Made by a program: the position numbers and the translations under genes. From Rhyacophila brunnea (Eukaryota > Arthropoda > Insecta > Trichoptera > Rhyacophilidae), in NCBI GenBank assembly GCA_022495005.1, contig JAGYXB010001062.1:930001-994000 (forward strand): DNA of 64,000 nucleotides, given 5' to 3'. Every line of letters starts with the position of its first letter. The stretch's first letter is position 1. A model generated the notes under the pieces. It searched no databases. It saw only the letters and a list, made by a program, of their open reading frames with translations, and was not told the DNA's origin. Shown in pieces: positions 33,901 through 45,589 of the stretch.

Positions 33901-34680
33901 ATCCACTTTTCGCGGAAGGCCTACCTAAACTCAGTCCATTCTTCGTAACCCATAATTCCCATTTCTTCGGTGCCATATATTTCCAGCGAACTGCGTCGAT
34001 CCAGCAGGTTTTTTAGTCTGTCCATTTATTCCGTCGCCGAGAGACGTCGATTTCTTAATTATTATCAAATATCGATCAAGATATTCCGGACATTAACCTT
34101 TCTCTTACTGTGCTGATTAATTCTATTCCGTCCTTTGTCGTTACACTGCGCTACCGTATTAACTTTACGTTTGAGAATATTTAAAAATGGAAATACTAAT
34201 TTAACTAACTTATAGATTAATTAATTAATATGTTTCGTCATAATTAATTGTTTTGTCGGTGATTCTAGGAATAACTAAAGTATGAAGTTCGTGAACTGAA
34301 ATATTGAAAGAACTTGTGTAACATAACTTGACGCGTTGGGTTGGGTTGATGATGCCTTGTAGGCAGGGAACACAGAATCTGTCCAGTGCTTGCAGGTATA
34401 TAATTATCATAATAACCATTTCAGAAATCAGAATCAATACGTTGACATTTATTTCTGTAAATAATTGGATTAAACTGCGGATTCAAGTAAAATACCACGT
34501 GTATCCGAATATCTATCTTATATTCATTTTAAAACCCTTGTACAAAAGGGTACGGATACGGAATGCCATAACACCTCCGGATATTGCCTGCATCAGCGGA
34601 TCACAACGCTCAGGCCCCGTGCGGGGGCTAAACCGAGTAAATAAATAAATATGCGTAGAAATAGAAAGAAATATTTTGTA
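30961..34680. other. unannotated AT-rich DNA
   Basis: No convincing gene. A GC-richer patch at 33880-34060 has a minus-strand frame (RLKNLLDRRSSLEIYGTEEM) that could be a LINE relic, but the match is too weak to call. A CAGGCCCCGTGCGGGGGC palindrome at about 34611-34629, followed by TAAATAAATAAAT, may be the 3' end of a retroelement. Confidence 0.35.
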
Positions 34681-36311
34681 ATTGAAGATCTTGGCATAAA
34701 AACAGCAAATGTCACAAAACACTTTTTTTTCAGGAGAGGGTAAAAACATAATATCTTGGTTGTCAAGAAAAAATTTATTAATTGGACAATGAGGAATTAT
34801 AGAGAAACCTTATATGCACTATATGAATGTAAAAGATATATTAAATTTATTTCTGTTAAATAGATATTTACAAAAGAATGAGTGTGACATTTGCTGTTTT
34901 TACAGAATTTTTGGACATTTGTTGTTTTTATTGCAAAATTGAAAAGATCGAAATGTAAATAGTATGACTAAAACTATAATTTTATTAAATAAAATAAAGA
35001 ATATATATTTCTGTTATTTTTTAATCATAATACAACTTTTAATAAGGTTTGAACATATTATTTACCTATTAACAAACGACTTCAATGTATGTAAAAATCA
35101 AGAATTAAATATTTAAAAAAATGTTTTAATTATGTGCGGGTTAATAATGATTAGCTTCATATTATTATTATTGATTTAATTTAATAAAACACATTTTTTA
35201 TTATCTGCTTATTCCACTTTAAATAAATAAATAAATGTGGACCGGTTTCTTCCGCCTCTGTTTTTCTGCCAACTGTTTTCAACAGTTGAAAATGTCCCTT
35301 TAAGGCGGACGAAACCTGTCCAGATTTATTTAAGTGGAATAAGTACTAAAAAAATGTGTTTTATTAAATTAAATCATTAACACAATGGATTTCCACCATG
35401 AATTGATAGTTAACACGATAAAAGAAAACCGATTAGCTTCGTCTGACACCTTCACTATCAGCAAATTAAACGATGCATTTATTGGGTTTTGTAAATATTT
35501 AGCTCATTTTAAAATATATTTTTTTTAGCTCCTTTCAATGGAATTAATCCACCATTATGTTGTTTTAAATGCAGTCGTGACTTGCATTTGATTTTTCTTC
35601 ACTACATTAAATCTATCCCACAGCCCAGAGAGAAACTGAAATGTTCGCAAAGCACTTCTCCCTTACTATACTGGTCTATTCTGTACATTATAACTAGCCT
35701 ACAAATTTTTACCGAAAAATGCCAAAGTTTTAACCTATATTTGATATTAAAAAAATCTCTTTTCCGGTCTTTTTAGATTTTATAATGAAGGGCCTAGAAT
35801 TTTCCTTATTGCATCCAATACCACCCTATTCAACTGATCTGAACTATCAACTGAACAATAATGAAAGTCACCGTTTTGGTAAAAACGTTGCTTGGTGTTG
35901 TTAATTTTTCTCTTTCGAGACGTTTCAGATGTCTATGCTAGTAATATCCATGATAAAATATTAAAAAAATCATAAGAAAACGTTATAAAAATCAATAATT
36001 AAAAGAATCAAGGATAATTTGACAGCTCAGACACTAAATTGTATGGAATGTATACTAACATTATTAACGCCGCCTGGTGATAAAAGTGTAGAACTACTGG
36101 ACCTTTGCTGTTTTCACACAAAAATGCCTGGACTATTGCTGTTTTTAGAAAAGTGGCATATTTTGGAGAGCAGATTTGAGGGACTTATGATTTTTTTTAA
36201 AAATATATCTTTGCACAGTTGTATGTAATCATACACAGGGAATATAGAAATGCAATAAAATGAAAATGGAAAAAAGTGGACATTTGATGTTTTTATGCCA
36301 AGATCTTCAAT
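34681..36311. mobile_element. TIR element with repeated TTTGCTGTTTTTA words, 1.63 kb
   Basis: Ends ATTGAAGATCTTGGCATAAA and TTTATGCCAAGATCTTCAAT are inverted repeats, extending inward to a CAAATGTC word. The motif GGACATTTGCTGTTTTTA or a close variant recurs near 34900, 34914, 36103, 36131 and 36281, and inverted near 34695. No transposase frame is visible. A hairpin MITE is nested at 35168-35380. A target duplication was not resolved and the superfamily is unknown. Confidence 0.75.
35168..35380. mobile_element. nested hairpin MITE
   Basis: The left arm, running from ATTTAATTTAATAAAACACA to GGTTTCTTCCGCC, is the reverse complement of the right arm (GGCGGACGAAACC to TTTTATTAAATTAAATCATT), with a few mismatches over about 85 bp. 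The centre contains AACTGTTTTCAACAGTT. Confidence 0.85.
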
Positions 36312-36489
36312 TTAAATCGTAACAAATTCCTTTTCAAGTCCTTTATCCACCTTGTGTCAGCATATCATGGTGAGGCTAAATTGACCAAGACAAGTGTCTT
36401 GAGCAGTTTATTTTTTCAGAATCATTACATTTGCAAACAAACATATTTTTAATGAAACTGCATAAGTCTCAATACTTACAGAAACCGCT

Positions 36490-36700
36490 TGAACATTGAA
36501 GTTAATGGCTCATCAAACCACACCCACCCCGCACCACACCTGGTCTTAATCGGGCGTATTTCGGGACCTTACGTTTGGATTTGAAGCATCATTTTTTAAA
36601 GACTGGTAATATCTCAGGAATGTGATCGCCATGAACGCAAATGTGCTTTGACTGAATTTACGTGACTTTGTACTCATGGGAGAGAAGAGCACTAGTTAAC
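36490..36700 (+). repeat. dispersed repeat C, copy 2
   Basis: CAAACCACACCC, CCCCGCACCACACC, TCTTAATCGGGC, CGGGACCTTACGTTTGG, TATCTCAGGAA and GTGCTTTGACTGAATTTAC appear in order. Copies at 51785-51985 and (minus) 14525-14690 share overlapping subsets of these. Confidence 0.65.
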
Positions 36701-36720
36701 AAAAGCTAATACCTACAAAT

Positions 36721-36909
36721 CTAAGTGAATTTTCTAAATGCCTTAAAAATAGCCTTCGTGGCGACCAAGTCCGACAATCCGATGTGTTCAACAGCTGGCT
36801 GAACCGACATGAGCAGCTCTTCCCTCTCCGTACACATTTTAAGAAATTCTCGCATTCCCATTAACCGCTGGAACAATGGGAACCTCAGTGATATACTGAG
36901 GGTAGCATT
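36721..36909 (-). pseudogene. unassigned 63-codon open frame, possible relic exon
   Basis: The minus-strand frame is bounded by TGA upstream and TAG at 36723-36721. It reads without ambiguity (FQRLMGMREFLKMCTEREEL and onward to LVATKAIFKAFRKFT), is charged and helix-like, and is less AT-driven than most frames here. A weak acceptor (CCCTCAG at about 36899) precedes it. It has no early ATG. I do not recognise the protein. It could be a domesticated or decayed transposon fragment attached to repeat C. Confidence 0.3.
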
Positions 36910-36912
36910 TCA

Positions 36913-37637
36913 CAATCATTGAACTCGATCTAGAGTCGCTTCTTGCCAGAACGGGGAGTGGTTGGATGTACATGATGTATTAAAAATAATAATATCTAGC
37001 CATGTATAGTCTCGAGAGATAATATACATATCATTATCCGCGACATTGAACCTATGCGACCTGCGATCTGCGACCGATTAAGTATAAAATGTATAAATCG
37101 AACATAACGATAAAAATGTTGTGCATCACTCGCCTGCATACACAACGTAAATTTTTATTTTTAACTTTTGTTTTTTTGTTTATTTTGCTTTTTGATTTCC
37201 GCGCGGGTAATGATTCTTGTTTGTACGAATGCTGACTCTCCCCTAAAATTTTACCGTTTCCGGGAAAAAGAATACCACCACACAGTATTATTCTATTTAT
37301 TTAAATTCGTAGGTGTCGTCCCCTCGCTGCATTTCTGACCCCGTCTGATGGGATTCTCCCCGTTTTGCAGCTGATGGTGGCACGCGCGCCATCTTGTTTG
37401 CGGTGTGGGACGCACGTGCTTGTGAATTACGTGTGTCGCTCGGCCCGAACATACGGCCTGCCATATAATTTGCGACTCTCACTTTGTATCATTTTACCAT
37501 AGATTCATTTTTCATTATAAGTTCAGAAAATACTCTCATTTAATGACTAATGTACATATGGGGTGAGTCGAGTCAATCGCCTTAAATATTAGACAGACAA
37601 TCGTTGCGAAATATAAACATCAAGTATCAGGACACTT
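36913..37637. other. no supported gene
   Basis: The 37297-37482 stretch is GC-rich with a 61-codon minus frame rich in Arg, Ser and Ala. No family is recognised. Otherwise nothing. Confidence 0.35.
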
Positions 37638-38220
37638 CAGTGGCGAAGGGTGGAGGTAGGCTGTTAAGATCCGCCATAAACAGTGCACATTAAACTTTTT
37701 CAGACATAGATATTTGTTTTCGTTGAAATAAGACTACAATTTACCGATAATGTTGGTTAGTTTTTAAAATTCAATTAAACCCTGAGAAACCAAGCCATAA
37801 TAGATAATAGTCAAAAAATACATGTATATCTATAAAATATCTAAAATTATGCAATTAAATCATACATAACTTTAAATATTTTATAAATAGAATAATATTT
37901 TATATATATTATAGTTTGGTTTAGGCAGGGCTTAATGAATTTAAAAAAAATAACCAAGAATATGTGCAATATGTATTTTTAATCCAACAAAAACAAATAA
38001 CTATGAATGAAAAAGTGTGCACAATTTTGTCGTATTGCCCAAATTAGACTAAAACTATTATGGTTTCGTTTAGGCAGGGTTTAGTTGATTTTTAAAAACT
38101 AACTAACACCATCTGTAAATTGTAGTCTTAGTTCAATAAAAACAAATACATATGACTAAAAAAGTTTAGTGTGCACTATTTATAGCGAATCTTAACAGCC
38201 TACCTCCACCCTTCGCCACT
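37638..38220. mobile_element. hAT element, family CAGTGGCGAAGG, 583-bp copy
   Basis: Ends CAGTGGCGAAGGGTGGAGGT and ACCTCCACCCTTCGCCACTG are a perfect inverted repeat continuing to about 30 bp. CAGGACAC lies two bases before the left end and CAGGACAG directly follows the right end, a near-match target duplication. The interior contains two direct GGCAGGGxTTA words. This is the longest copy of the family seen here and still has no transposase. Confidence 0.85.
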
Positions 38221-38550
38221 GCAGGACAGTATTATAAGCGAGGAGGTATTCGATTTCGATCGATTGCTGCGAGTTGACTTGGTGGGTTTGCTATATAATG
38301 CAACCGGAGCTATTGTCAAAAGTATTTTTTTTTTTAAATAATCTAATTCTGTAAATTTGTCTTCGGTATGATAAGAAGACGTTTGAGTTATTCGTTTCAA
38401 TGATTCATTTGCATTTTTATTGTCATTGTTAGTAACGTAATTCATGTATAAACTCAACCACCCCCACCCCTCACATACTTATTAATAATTGTAGTGTGAA
38501 GTAACTCAAATATGATTATTCAGTATGTCTAGAACACAAAAATCTTCTAT

Positions 38551-38983
38551 GCGGGTAGATATTACAATATTTCAAAGACACTTTGTGGTTTTTACTGTCA
38601 TTGGGTACCTACTATCATAATATTATTATTGTCTACATTTCGTTAGTAAGTACCTCATTGTGTAGTTTTTTTATCATATTATCTCTACATCTACATGTAG
38701 ATACTAACATCGCCAAAAGGTGTCATCCCCTAAGGATTTAATTCCATGGAACCCTAAAGAGACCGGAACCATTATCGGGCAGACTCATAGAAATATGAAA
38801 ATCGTTGACTACACGACAGCAAGCTAAAATCAAACTATAATAATAAAATTCAATTTTGTTTCGTATCCGCAGTATGTTAAAGCCATGCGAATATAATATC
38901 ACAATATGATTTAACTCGTTGCTGATTAGCTGAAGTGCACTGTTTTATTTTTAGACTAGTGCATTTTTGTAATATCTACCCGC
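38551..38983. mobile_element. MITE with 15-bp perfect terminal repeats, first half of a partial dimer
   Basis: Begins GCGGGTAGATATTAC and ends GTAATATCTACCCGC. The body is repeated immediately afterwards (38984-39391) at a 425-bp offset, with very few differences. No transposase and no obvious flanking duplication. Confidence 0.8.
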
Positions 38984-39391
38984 ATATTACAATATTTCAA
39001 AGACACTGTGTGGTTTTTACTATCATTGGGTACCTACTATCATAATATTATTATTGTCTACATTTCGTTAGTACCTCATTGTGTAGTTTTTTTTATCATA
39101 TTATCTCTACATCTACATGTAGATACTAACATCGCCAAAAGGTGTCATCCCCTAAGGATCTAATTCCATGAAACCCTAAAGAGACCGGAACCATTATCGG
39201 GCAGACTCATAGAAATATGAAAATCGTTGACTACACGACAGCAAGCTAAAATCAAACTATAATAATAAAATTCAATTTTGTTTCGTATCCGCAGTATGTT
39301 AAAGCCATGCGAATATAATATCACAATATGATTTAACTCGTTGCTGATTAGCTGAAGTGCACTGTTTTATTTTTAGACTAGTGCATTTTTG
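38984..39391 (+). repeat. second body copy lacking both outer termini
   Basis: Matches 38559-38969. It lacks the first eight bases of the left terminal repeat and stops exactly where the right terminal repeat would start (GTGCATTTTTG then unrelated sequence). Confidence 0.9.
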
Positions 39392-41795
39392 CACTTGACA
39401 GACGAGCCGCGTCAACGGTTTAGTTTTTATAAAATTCAACAAAACACAGAGCTAGCGCGGCTACGAAACCAGTAGCACGTTTTATATATTTTTCGCGGCT
39501 GTTCGCTTCTCTTTGTAAACAATCAATATAATATCTTGTATTACCACAGTAATCTATTTCCAAATTAAATCTCGCTGTTTTCTAAGCAACCGTTCGTGTT
39601 TTTTTTATTATCCAAAGTAACAAACAGCAGACGATGTCATCCTACTCCAAACACAGCGATAAAGAGTACCAAAAGCTCTCCATCCCTTACCTTCAGAGGT
39701 GATAATACATATGCACCATACAAGTAGAATGCACTATTGGTACCTATATAGATAAACGACCTATTAAAACTAATTAAGTTGAAACAATGTATTTAAATTT
39801 TTTTCTCGCATATTTCCTATATATTTATTATGTAGAACTAATACTCTCGGTACTGGATACAATATACATACATGCATAATAGTCTGAGAAATTGATACAC
39901 AATAGAAAGTTGTTTGCCTTGGTATTAGATAATTCAGGAACAAAGGATTGCGAGTACTAAGTCAGGGATCCCCTATATTTGGTTACGTCTCCAAGTTAGT
40001 TGTTATGTCTTTAAGTATATAAAGCCTGTAAACATTTCCATTGTTTTTCAGAGTATTAACATGCGACTTCGATTGCATGTTTGTATTTTGAAAATCGATA
40101 TCATAATGTTGTCCAATTCAAATTGCTTCTTCAAAAACTTGGTCATACTATGATTTACCGGATATATCCTGACACATAATTATTTTTAATTTGACCATTG
40201 ATTTTTTCCCTGGAAGGTCTAAGAAAAAAAAAATTTCCTTCTAAAGAAAATAGTTTTTGATTTCACTTACCATTTATTTTTGGCGACAAACGATCGATGC
40301 GATATTTTCCCTCTTCCAAATACCTTATTTTGTTTCTTCGTCTGGCATATTATTTCTATCGACGAAAGCTACAACGGCAATACTGTATATATCTATAAAT
40401 TGGAATATATTAATAGGAAATTAATGTTACTGTTAGATAGGTATTAGTAACTTTGGACGAACTTGACAGTGTGTGATCAAAATCGTGTTAGTTAATATAC
40501 TTAACTAAAAGCAAATTGAGTATGCTTACCTGAACATAGATATCGATTTTTAAAATAAACAGAGTATACACTATTTTTCATGTCAAACATTCAATAAATA
40601 AGTAAAACAAAATATATTTATTTTTGAAATGTAATAGGTATCCGTAAATATGTAAGTAGTACCTACTTAATATTTTTTCGAATTTTTAGTCAGTTATCGA
40701 AGTTTTTGAAACCCATTTCAAACGAAATATTTATCAAAAGTTTGTGTCAAACATCTGAATATCTAAGAAATAAAAGGTTCGTCTATTTTTGTATACATAC
40801 TTACCTACTTTGTCGTGATAACATTCAACTATTTATATATGTACTTCGTTTTCAATCAGTAATTAGAGCAATGTATCATTTTTCCAGCAATATATATTAA
40901 CTATTTTCACCTACAATATCGTTCTACAAGAAGTCTGTCAGAATCCACAAACGTGCTTAAGCACGGACGTACGGGGTTAACTACACGTATTTTTATTTGC
41001 GTTTGATTGTAATTTAATGACCATGTTATCAAAACTTAAAACTCTATGCTTGCACTCGAAAAGAACGCACCGAAAATAATGATTAAAAATAGTGATTATT
41101 TTTAATTATTAATGATATCGTATATTTTACAGTTGTAAGTCGCCGGTGGATTACAGACCATTTCGCGAATGGTGGATAGACCAATGGATTAGGTACATAT
41201 GCATATAACATTTTTTTTCAGTTTAAACTACATTGTTTGAGAATTGCCACTGCAGTATGACCATTCTTGCACTTCGCAGCGTCCGGTATGCAGTAATGTA
41301 GCCAGCTAAGCAGTGGTATTTGACCGTTCGCGTAATTTGAGCACGTTCACCGAAGAAGAGAGTCCTTCCTATCCAAGTCGACGTTTCCAGTCTAGACGGG
41401 GAGTCCCGCTTTTGAAACTCCGCCGTTTTCGTATCCCCCGTGTGTAGTAAAATACTTATGTGTATTTACCCATACCCAAATATTGGCATATTTAGAGCAA
41501 TACTCGCCTATTTTACTTTCAAAGTTTCGCGGTATTACCCTAACGAAATAACTTCAAGTGAAAATGTAATACAAATTCAATGATACTTAAACTTCTAATT
41601 AAACCCTTAGACTAAATAGATTGCCATATGTAAAACTTCTAATTAATTAAATACTTTTTTTAATTGGCTCTACAATCCCGTGCAGACCTTCAACACATCC
41701 CAAAGTCATTTCGTTACAATTGTTTTGTAGTACAAATTATTATCAGCCGTTTGCTTATAACCTTTTCCGTCTATGCTGTGGCTGAATCAAAATAA
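39392..41795. other. unannotated AT-rich DNA
   Basis: No supported gene or bounded element was found. GC-richer patches at 41140-41450 have no coding signal I trust. Confidence 0.4.
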
Positions 41796-41799
41796 TATT

Positions 41800-41890
41800 A
41801 TTTTGCCAAACGCAGGATTTGAACCCGGAATCCCGTAATTTTGCCACTCGAAGAAAGCGAACTCTTATTACTACATATCTATGTAATATA
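41800..41890 (-). repeat. SINE copy
   Basis: Minus strand: T-arm/B-box TCCGGGTTCAAATCCTGCG followed by TTTGGCAAAATAATATTATT, matching the SINE body. The A-box side is decayed. Confidence 0.55.
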
Positions 41891-42089
41891 ACATTTTCAT
41901 CAACCGGGGATGATCCAATGATAAAGTCCCTAGATCAGTCATATCCACTTGCTTGACCTTTGTTGTAAAATGAAAAGTAATTATGCGGATATGGACTATT
42001 TTACAACGTTTTTCTTATTAATTGAGTTAGCATTTACTTGGTAGAATTCCATTTTACAAGAAATGAAAATATAATTAATATTAAATTCT

Positions 42090-42525
42090 ACAGGTTTTTC
42101 TTAGCTCGTATTCTTATTTGTCCGGTGGTTCTTTGTCCGGTACAAATCTTGCAATCGATTTTTAACTAGCTTCCCGACTAGCTAGACATTTGAAACTTTT
42201 AGAATATATCAGAACACGATGCCAATGCATTTTTTTAATACTTTTAGCCATCTTTAAGTAGAATTGAATTCATTTTCAGTTAATTCTGTTTTGTATGAAA
42301 AGTTATTTCGGAAGAAATCAGTAATCCAATCCACTATTATTGTTGCTAGGGGTCTGGGGTCCTAGCAACTAAATTATTAATATATACCTACGTGCGTTAC
42401 TATGGAAATCAATATGACATGTCAAAATGACATTTCAGTATTATTTCTATCAAGTACAAATTTTTTTGATCGTTTAAGCTAGTCAAGTCAAGTTTATATG
42501 ATTCAACAGAAAATTTTAAAACGTA
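42090..42525 (+). mobile_element. TIR element family E, 436-bp copy
   Basis: Shares its whole length with 46236-46662 (same orientation) and with both flanks of 57471-63347 (opposite orientation). Shared words include TTGTCCGGTACAAATCTTGC, CAGAACACGATGCCAATGCA and GTTACTATGGAAATCAATAT. Its termini are more decayed than in the other copies. The centre carries a small palindrome (GTTGCTAGG...CCTAGCAAC). Confidence 0.85.
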
Positions 42526-43101
42526 TATAAAAAGTTATTTTTATCTGTACTTTGTACTTGTACTTTATTTGTACTTATTTACCCTGTCACGTCTCCAGCA
42601 TCGTAGCATAGAAAAGCACAAATTTGCGCCATCTCCCTCCTACCAAGTCAGACCTGCAACGTGTAAATCTTTCTTGTAGCACCGCTGCGGTTTCAGACCT
42701 GGACGACCACAACATCGAAAACCGCGCGGCAGTAGGTGTTATACAGGCGCAGAATTTCGCAATCTCGGGTGACATCCTGAAGCGCCTTTTCGTGACGACG
42801 TCCGACACAAAAGATTGACCCGACTCCCCACGAACTCAATTGTTTCTGACACGGTCGTATGAGTGTATCACGAATATTCGCCGGCGAAGTGGATTATTAT
42901 AATTCTAATATTATAACATTTTGCTGAACGTAAATCAATATCGTTTTGTCAGTTGGTTGACATTTTTAATCAGGCTGTGTGAAACTTTTATGAAATAATA
43001 TTATCCCACATTTTGTAAACAATTGATGATCACCTGTCTATCCAAAATATAAAGTTACAAATATATTGATTTATTGAATATTTTATAAGTAGATAACTTC
43101 C
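42526..43101. other. no supported gene; GC-richer patch at 42590-42830
   Basis: Frames are open on both strands across 42587-42818 (73 codons -, 64 codons +), but neither resembles a known protein. Probably a decayed transposon segment. Confidence 0.35.
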
Positions 43102-43109
43102 ATTTAGAT

Positions 43110-43933
43110 CATGGGTGGCCAACCCGCGGCCCACTGAGTGTCAAATTGTGGCCCGTGGAGCAATGAGAAAATAAAAATAATATCAAATGCTGCCGCTAGA
43201 TGTGCTAATTTCGCAAATTGAGATTCGATATTGGCTCAAGATTTTAAAAAGCACCGTGTACTTTTTGCTGCATTTGCAACGCCATTCTCCGTAGACGTGA
43301 ATTTATTACCGGGAAATTTACAAATGGAACATTGTGAAATATGTTGCGATGAACATTCCATCAAGTTGGTTTGGAAGAGTTTTATAAAACATATTTGGAC
43401 AAGGAGAAATATCCTGCATTTTACAAACATACTCTAATGGTGACTTCGCAATTTGGAAACACACATGTGAACATCTTTTTAGTCAGATGAAGCATATCAA
43501 ATCCCGTGTGAGGACAAGAATCACAGATGTGCATTTGGAAAACTGTTTGCGTGTAGGAACAACCTCACTCGATATCGATATTGATGCACTTAGTTCTGCC
43601 ACACAAAGTCAAACTTCTCACTAAAATTTAATATTGTGACAAATTCACATTTTTTTTACAATAATTGTAAGTTTATCTTTGACTTAAAAAAAAACTTTTT
43701 AATGTTTTCAGATACATTATTAAGACAGTTGAAATTGTAAAAATTATCAAAAATAATTCTCAAATTGCAAGCTTCGTATTTTTCCGCTAGGTTCTCTGTT
43801 GGCACATATGATCCCCCTTAATATAATATATATTTCTTTTTTTTTTGTATAATAAAAAAATCGGTTGTGCGGCCCGGTAGGAAATCTCATTTTTAGAATC
43901 TGGCCCGGCTGCTGAAAAGGTTGGCCACCCATG
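43110..43933 (+). mobile_element. hAT element with perfect 8-bp target duplication, 824 bp
   Basis: Ends CATGGGTGGCCAACCCGCGG and GGTTGGCCACCCATG are inverted repeats. The octamer ATTTAGAT flanks both sides exactly (43102-43109 and 43934-43941). GGCCCGTGG and GGCCCGG words lie inside each end. It encloses the 3' part of a hAT transposase gene, so it is an internally deleted derivative of an autonomous element. Confidence 0.96.
43231..43624 (+). pseudogene. hAT transposase C-terminal fragment (pseudogene)
   Basis: Encodes the C-terminal dimerisation part of a hAT transposase of the type found in host-domesticated ZBED/GTF2IRD2-like proteins. Readable blocks in order are AQDFKKHRVLFAAFATPFSV and NLLPGNLQMEHCEICCDE. 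After a +1 shift come VGLEEFYKTYLDKEKYPAFY and TSQFGNTHV. After another shift come LFSQMKHIKSRVRTRITDVH and LENCLRVGTTS, ending at TAA 43622-43624. At least two frameshifts break it, and the BED finger and RNase H-like N-terminal parts are absent. It has no expected activity. Confidence 0.92.
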
Positions 43934-43941
43934 ATTTAGAT

Positions 43942-44578
43942 CGAATTTATTATTTACACTCGTTTTATACTCTCCACTTAATGTATCTACCATTTATATT
44001 ATTATGTACTTATGTTAATTTAATTGAATTACTTTTAAAAAGAAATTTTTCTTAGAATATTGTATTTAATTGGTCTCCATGTGTTGAATAAATGATTGTT
44101 AATGTAAATAACTGTAATAATATGCATTTCTTATCAATCGAGAATGTATTAGATTATTTGAAATATGTATTGTAAGTTGTGTTTTATTCTAGTTATTAAA
44201 AATTGCATGTAAACATGTATGTATTAACAAGGCTGCGCGATCTATTATAGTGAGGCTCATTATACCTATAAGTACTCTTTTTCGCCGTGAGTTTACTGTC
44301 ACGTTGTAGTATTACTAACCAATGACAATAAATTTATTTTTAATGCCGTCAATCCAGTACGCAACTTGACTTCCTAATTATTTTTGACATAATCATAAAT
44401 TATCGGTGATAAATTGGTTTTAGTATTTTTTAAATTTTACGATTTTCCGGCAGCCCGTTGATAAAAATACTCCAGTTATCTCAGTAAAAGAGTAAGAACC
44501 TCGGTTATAGGAAAATGTTACGAAGCGCTTAGTCAACACGATACTTATATTATATGTTGCTTCAGCGATTTTATGTAT
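43942..44578. other. no supported feature
   Basis: AT-rich sequence; nothing recognised. Confidence 0.4.
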
Positions 44579-44650
44579 GTCTAGTGCAGCGATTTCCAAA
44601 CTGGGGCGCGGAGGGTTACAATAAAACTTTTATTTAATTCTTTAGTTTGA

Positions 44651-45318
44651 AGCAGACTTGAGAGTGGGTCTATTGTTTGGGCACCGCATCAGTTGAAGTA
44701 TGGCCTTATGGTGGAGAGGGTTCAGAAGAAATTCTTGGGACTCCTTTATTTGAGGTTGTACGGATACTATCCGTGGCTTTATCCAACTGACTTTCTCTTA
44801 GGCATGCTTACATATTGCAGTTTGCAATTTAGAAGAAATCTTTATTTGGCTACGTATTTTTTTCGACTTATACGAGGTATAAATGAGAACTCTGCCATTC
44901 TGGGTAGTGTTGACCTGTGTGTCCCTGATAACTATCTTAGAAATAGAGAACATCAGTTGTTTATTCTCCCAATTTGCAGAACCAACCTGCCGCTGGTAAT
45001 GCCAATTGGGAGGGTGATAACTATGTTCAACGAAATTGCTTCGGGTGTTGATATATTCCACCTACGTGAGGATGAGTATAGGTGGACGTTATTTTATAAT
45101 TTTTTAAAATAGGGTCTGCTTAACTCATCCGGTGTATTTCCATGTACCTATATAATAAAATTTTTGTATGTACATATTTCTACTGTTTAATAACATACTA
45201 TCTATCTCTTTTTTTTTATGTCATGTTGTGAACGTCTTAAACTTATAATTTGTAATGTCCACAATATGTAAAAATAAATAAATTGAATTGAATTGAAATT
45301 GAATTGAATTGAATTGAA
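44651..45318 (+). mobile_element. 5'-truncated LINE nested in the hAT
   Basis: Starts abruptly within the polymerase gene (LESGSIVWAPHQ at about 44655). It runs through the stop at 45110-45112, a 3' UTR of about 170 bp, and ends in AAAATAAATAAATTGAATTG and a TTGAA-type simple repeat (45280-45318). Abrupt 5' truncation with a simple-repeat tail is the usual outcome of target-primed reverse transcription. Confidence 0.88.
44655..45112 (+). CDS. LINE reverse-transcriptase C-terminal region, one uninterrupted frame (truncated)
   Basis: A single open frame of about 152 codons gives the tail of a Jockey/I-like polymerase. SGSIVWAPHQ corresponds to the conserved 'SxVWxP' segment, followed by MVERVQKKFLGLLYLRLYGY ('ExVQkrFL'), YPWLYPTDFLLGMLTYCSLQ, FRLIRGINENSAILGSVDLC and a tail ending DEYRWTLFYNFLK. 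The absence of stops over about 460 bp makes this the best-preserved retroelement coding piece in the window and implies a fairly recent insertion. The catalytic core (YxDD) and endonuclease lie upstream in an intact element and are missing here. An internal ATG at 44693 is not a real start. Confidence 0.85.
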
Positions 45319-45589
45319 AGGGAGGCGCGAAAAGTTTAACACAATTAATGTAGCCAAAGGTTTTCAGTTCCCAAATGCATCTTTTATAAAACGGCTGCTA
45401 GTTATAAACTACAAAAAAAAACAGTCCTATAAAAGGTTGTTTGCAAACCTGTCTAAAAATATGGAGACTAATTTTATAATACCTCACTTCAATACTATTG
45501 TGAAGCGCGCTGGCTGTCTCGTGAAAAAATGAAATAAAAGGGTCAAATCATAATTTTGAAATTTGAGGCAAATTTGTTAAGGAACGATA

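Noticed and set aside
33880..34060. LINE polymerase relic on the minus strand
   Set aside because: The RLKNLLDRRSSLEIYGTEEM reading is only loosely like LINE tails, and no second conserved block supports it.
37297..37482. Exon of a host gene in the GC-rich patch
   Set aside because: A TTTTGCAG acceptor-like word precedes an open plus-strand stretch, but no donor is found and the opposite strand is equally open. Evidence is insufficient.
41800..41890. Functional tRNA gene
   Set aside because: Only the T arm and B box are convincing. No cloverleaf closes and the downstream sequence matches the SINE body.
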